The notes beneath the pieces were generated by a model. It was not told the origin of the DNA and ran no database searches. It saw nothing but the letters and a program-made list of their open reading frames with translations. Below, one piece after another: positions 63,373 through 64,000 of a DNA stretch of 64,000 nt (within the stretch, counting starts at the first letter, position 1; every line of letters begins with the position of its first letter). The stretch spans positions 62,001-126,000 of the forward strand of contig JAFDWH010000021.1 of the NCBI GenBank assembly GCA_018268595.1. The letters are read 5' to 3'. Both the position numbers and the translations under genes were made by a program. Source of the stretch: Actinomycetota bacterium (GTDB taxonomy: Bacteria > Actinomycetota > Thermoleophilia > Solirubrobacterales > Solirubrobacteraceae).

Positions 63373-64000
63373 TTGTCCAGCTTCCTGAGTGACCACGGCG
63401 TCGTCGTCGCGCTCGTCTGCGCGGCTTGCGCGCTGGTCTATGGCGCGCTGACGGTCCGTTCGCTGCTGGCGCTCTCGCCCGGCAACGAGAAGATGGTCTC
63501 GATCTCCTCGGCGGTGCAGGAGGGCGCGCGCGCGTACCTCAACCGCCAGTACTCGACGATCGCGCTCGTCGGCGTCGTGCTGTTCGTCGCGCTCATCTTC
63601 GTCCAGGACATCTACGTCGCGATCGGCTTCGCGATCGGCGGCCTGTCGTCCGCGGCGGCGGGCTACATCGGCATGAACGTGTCGGTGCGCTCGAACTCGC
63701 GCGTGGCGGAGGCGGCGCGCGACGGCGTGCCGAAGGCGCTCAGCGTCGCCTTCCGCGGCGGCGCCGTCACGGGCATGCTCGTCGTCGGCCTCGCGCTGAT
63801 CGGCGTCGCGGCCTACTACGGGATCCTCACGGCGTGGGTCGACAAGACCCCGAAGGAGGCGGTCGACGCGCTGATCGGCCTCGGCTTCGGCGGCTCGCTG
63901 ATCTCCGTCTTCGCGCGACTCGGCGGCGGCATCTTCACGAAGGGCGCCGACGTCGGCGCCGACCTCGTCGGCAAGATCGAGGCCGGCATCCCCGAGGACG
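63373..64000 (+). CDS. hppA: Membrane H+-pumping pyrophosphatase, 3' end outside the window
   Basis: Couples PPi hydrolysis to proton (or sodium) export. About 209 N-terminal residues are visible: TM1 ([17 protein letters not shown]), [30 protein letters not shown], and the substrate loop [20 protein letters not shown]. Start is TTG 63373 with GGAGGA 9 nt upstream. The residues that decide K+ dependence and ion choice lie beyond the window. If PfkA is PPi-dependent, both enzymes would draw on the same PPi pool. Confidence 0.94.
   Translation, partial: MSSFLSDHGVVVALVCAACALVYGALTVRSLLALSPGNEKMVSISSAVQEGARAYLNRQYSTIALVGVVLFVALIFVQDIYVAIGFAIGGLSSAAAGYIGMNVSVRSNSRVAEAARDGVPKALSVAFRGGAVTGMLVVGLALIGVAAYYGILTAWVDKTPKEAVDALIGLGFGGSLISVFARLGGGIFTKGADVGADLVGKIEAGIPED

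Overview
The window is a dense, roughly 70% GC chromosomal segment. It has one-directional operons with 4-nt ATGA/GTGA overlaps and many GTG starts. It also carries an actinobacterial gene set: a trp cluster with htrA inside it, an ACT-domain malic enzyme, a fused AccD-AccA, a DivIVA-like protein, Rex, and a PHO box of 11-nt repeats. Together these suggest a deep-branching actinobacterium of the Thermoleophilia/Solirubrobacterales (Conexibacter-like) type. That placement is inference. No rRNA, CRISPR array, insertion sequence or prophage was seen.

Layout. 1-2.4 kb: phoH (5' truncated), a 162-bp palindromic element, ybeY, era. 2.4-4.5 kb: an MFS exporter and a phosphopantetheinyl transferase, fired divergently from one palindromic -10. 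4.5-13.2 kb: hisIE, trpEGDC, an HtrA protease, trpFBA and a small membrane protein. 13.3-14.4 kb: a lower-GC pocket with a hypothetical gene and a broken secreted-protein gene. 14.4-30.4 kb: mostly housekeeping (pfkA, malic enzyme, polA, pyrF, accDA, rpsA, coaE, a lytic transglycosylase). 30.4-38.4 kb: cupin, paired secreted lipoproteins, uvrB, mutY, a glycosyltransferase, an MBL hydrolase and two coupled small ORFs. 38.4-46.1 kb: uvrA behind an SOS box, transporters, and a Pit phosphate system behind a PHO box. 46.2-49.1 kb: a pantothenate operon. 49.3-57.6 kb: UDG, a flippase, the t6A genes tsaE/B/D with rimI, a glutaredoxin, rex, a second palindromic element, and a GCS2 ligase. 57.6-63.2 kb: the most unusual locus. 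63.4 kb to the end: hppA, cut by the window.

The 57.6-63.2 kb locus pairs an sbnA-sbnB-sulfotransferase operon (predicted L-2,3-diaminopropionate synthesis) with a divergent unit. That unit is a tRNA gene interrupted in its D-loop by about 133 structured nucleotides, followed at once by a LeuRS-like synthetase. The synthetase keeps its catalytic signatures but has lost the editing-site motifs. The two units share an overlapping divergent promoter region. I infer a dedicated amino acid/tRNA/synthetase module and found no NRPS beside it.

Two kinds of repeated structure stand out. (i) Two intergenic imperfect palindromes of about 160-170 bp (837-998 and 55858-56026) share internal landmarks, while their apical stems differ in a compensatory way. 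(ii) A 45-bp-period hairpin repeat sits in the same reading frame in two unrelated genes, the flippase and the LeuRS-like gene. Genome style is also notable: about 25 genes have a TANNNT -10 box 6-12 nt before the start codon (predicted leaderless mRNAs), and AGA is used for arginine unexpectedly often for this GC content.
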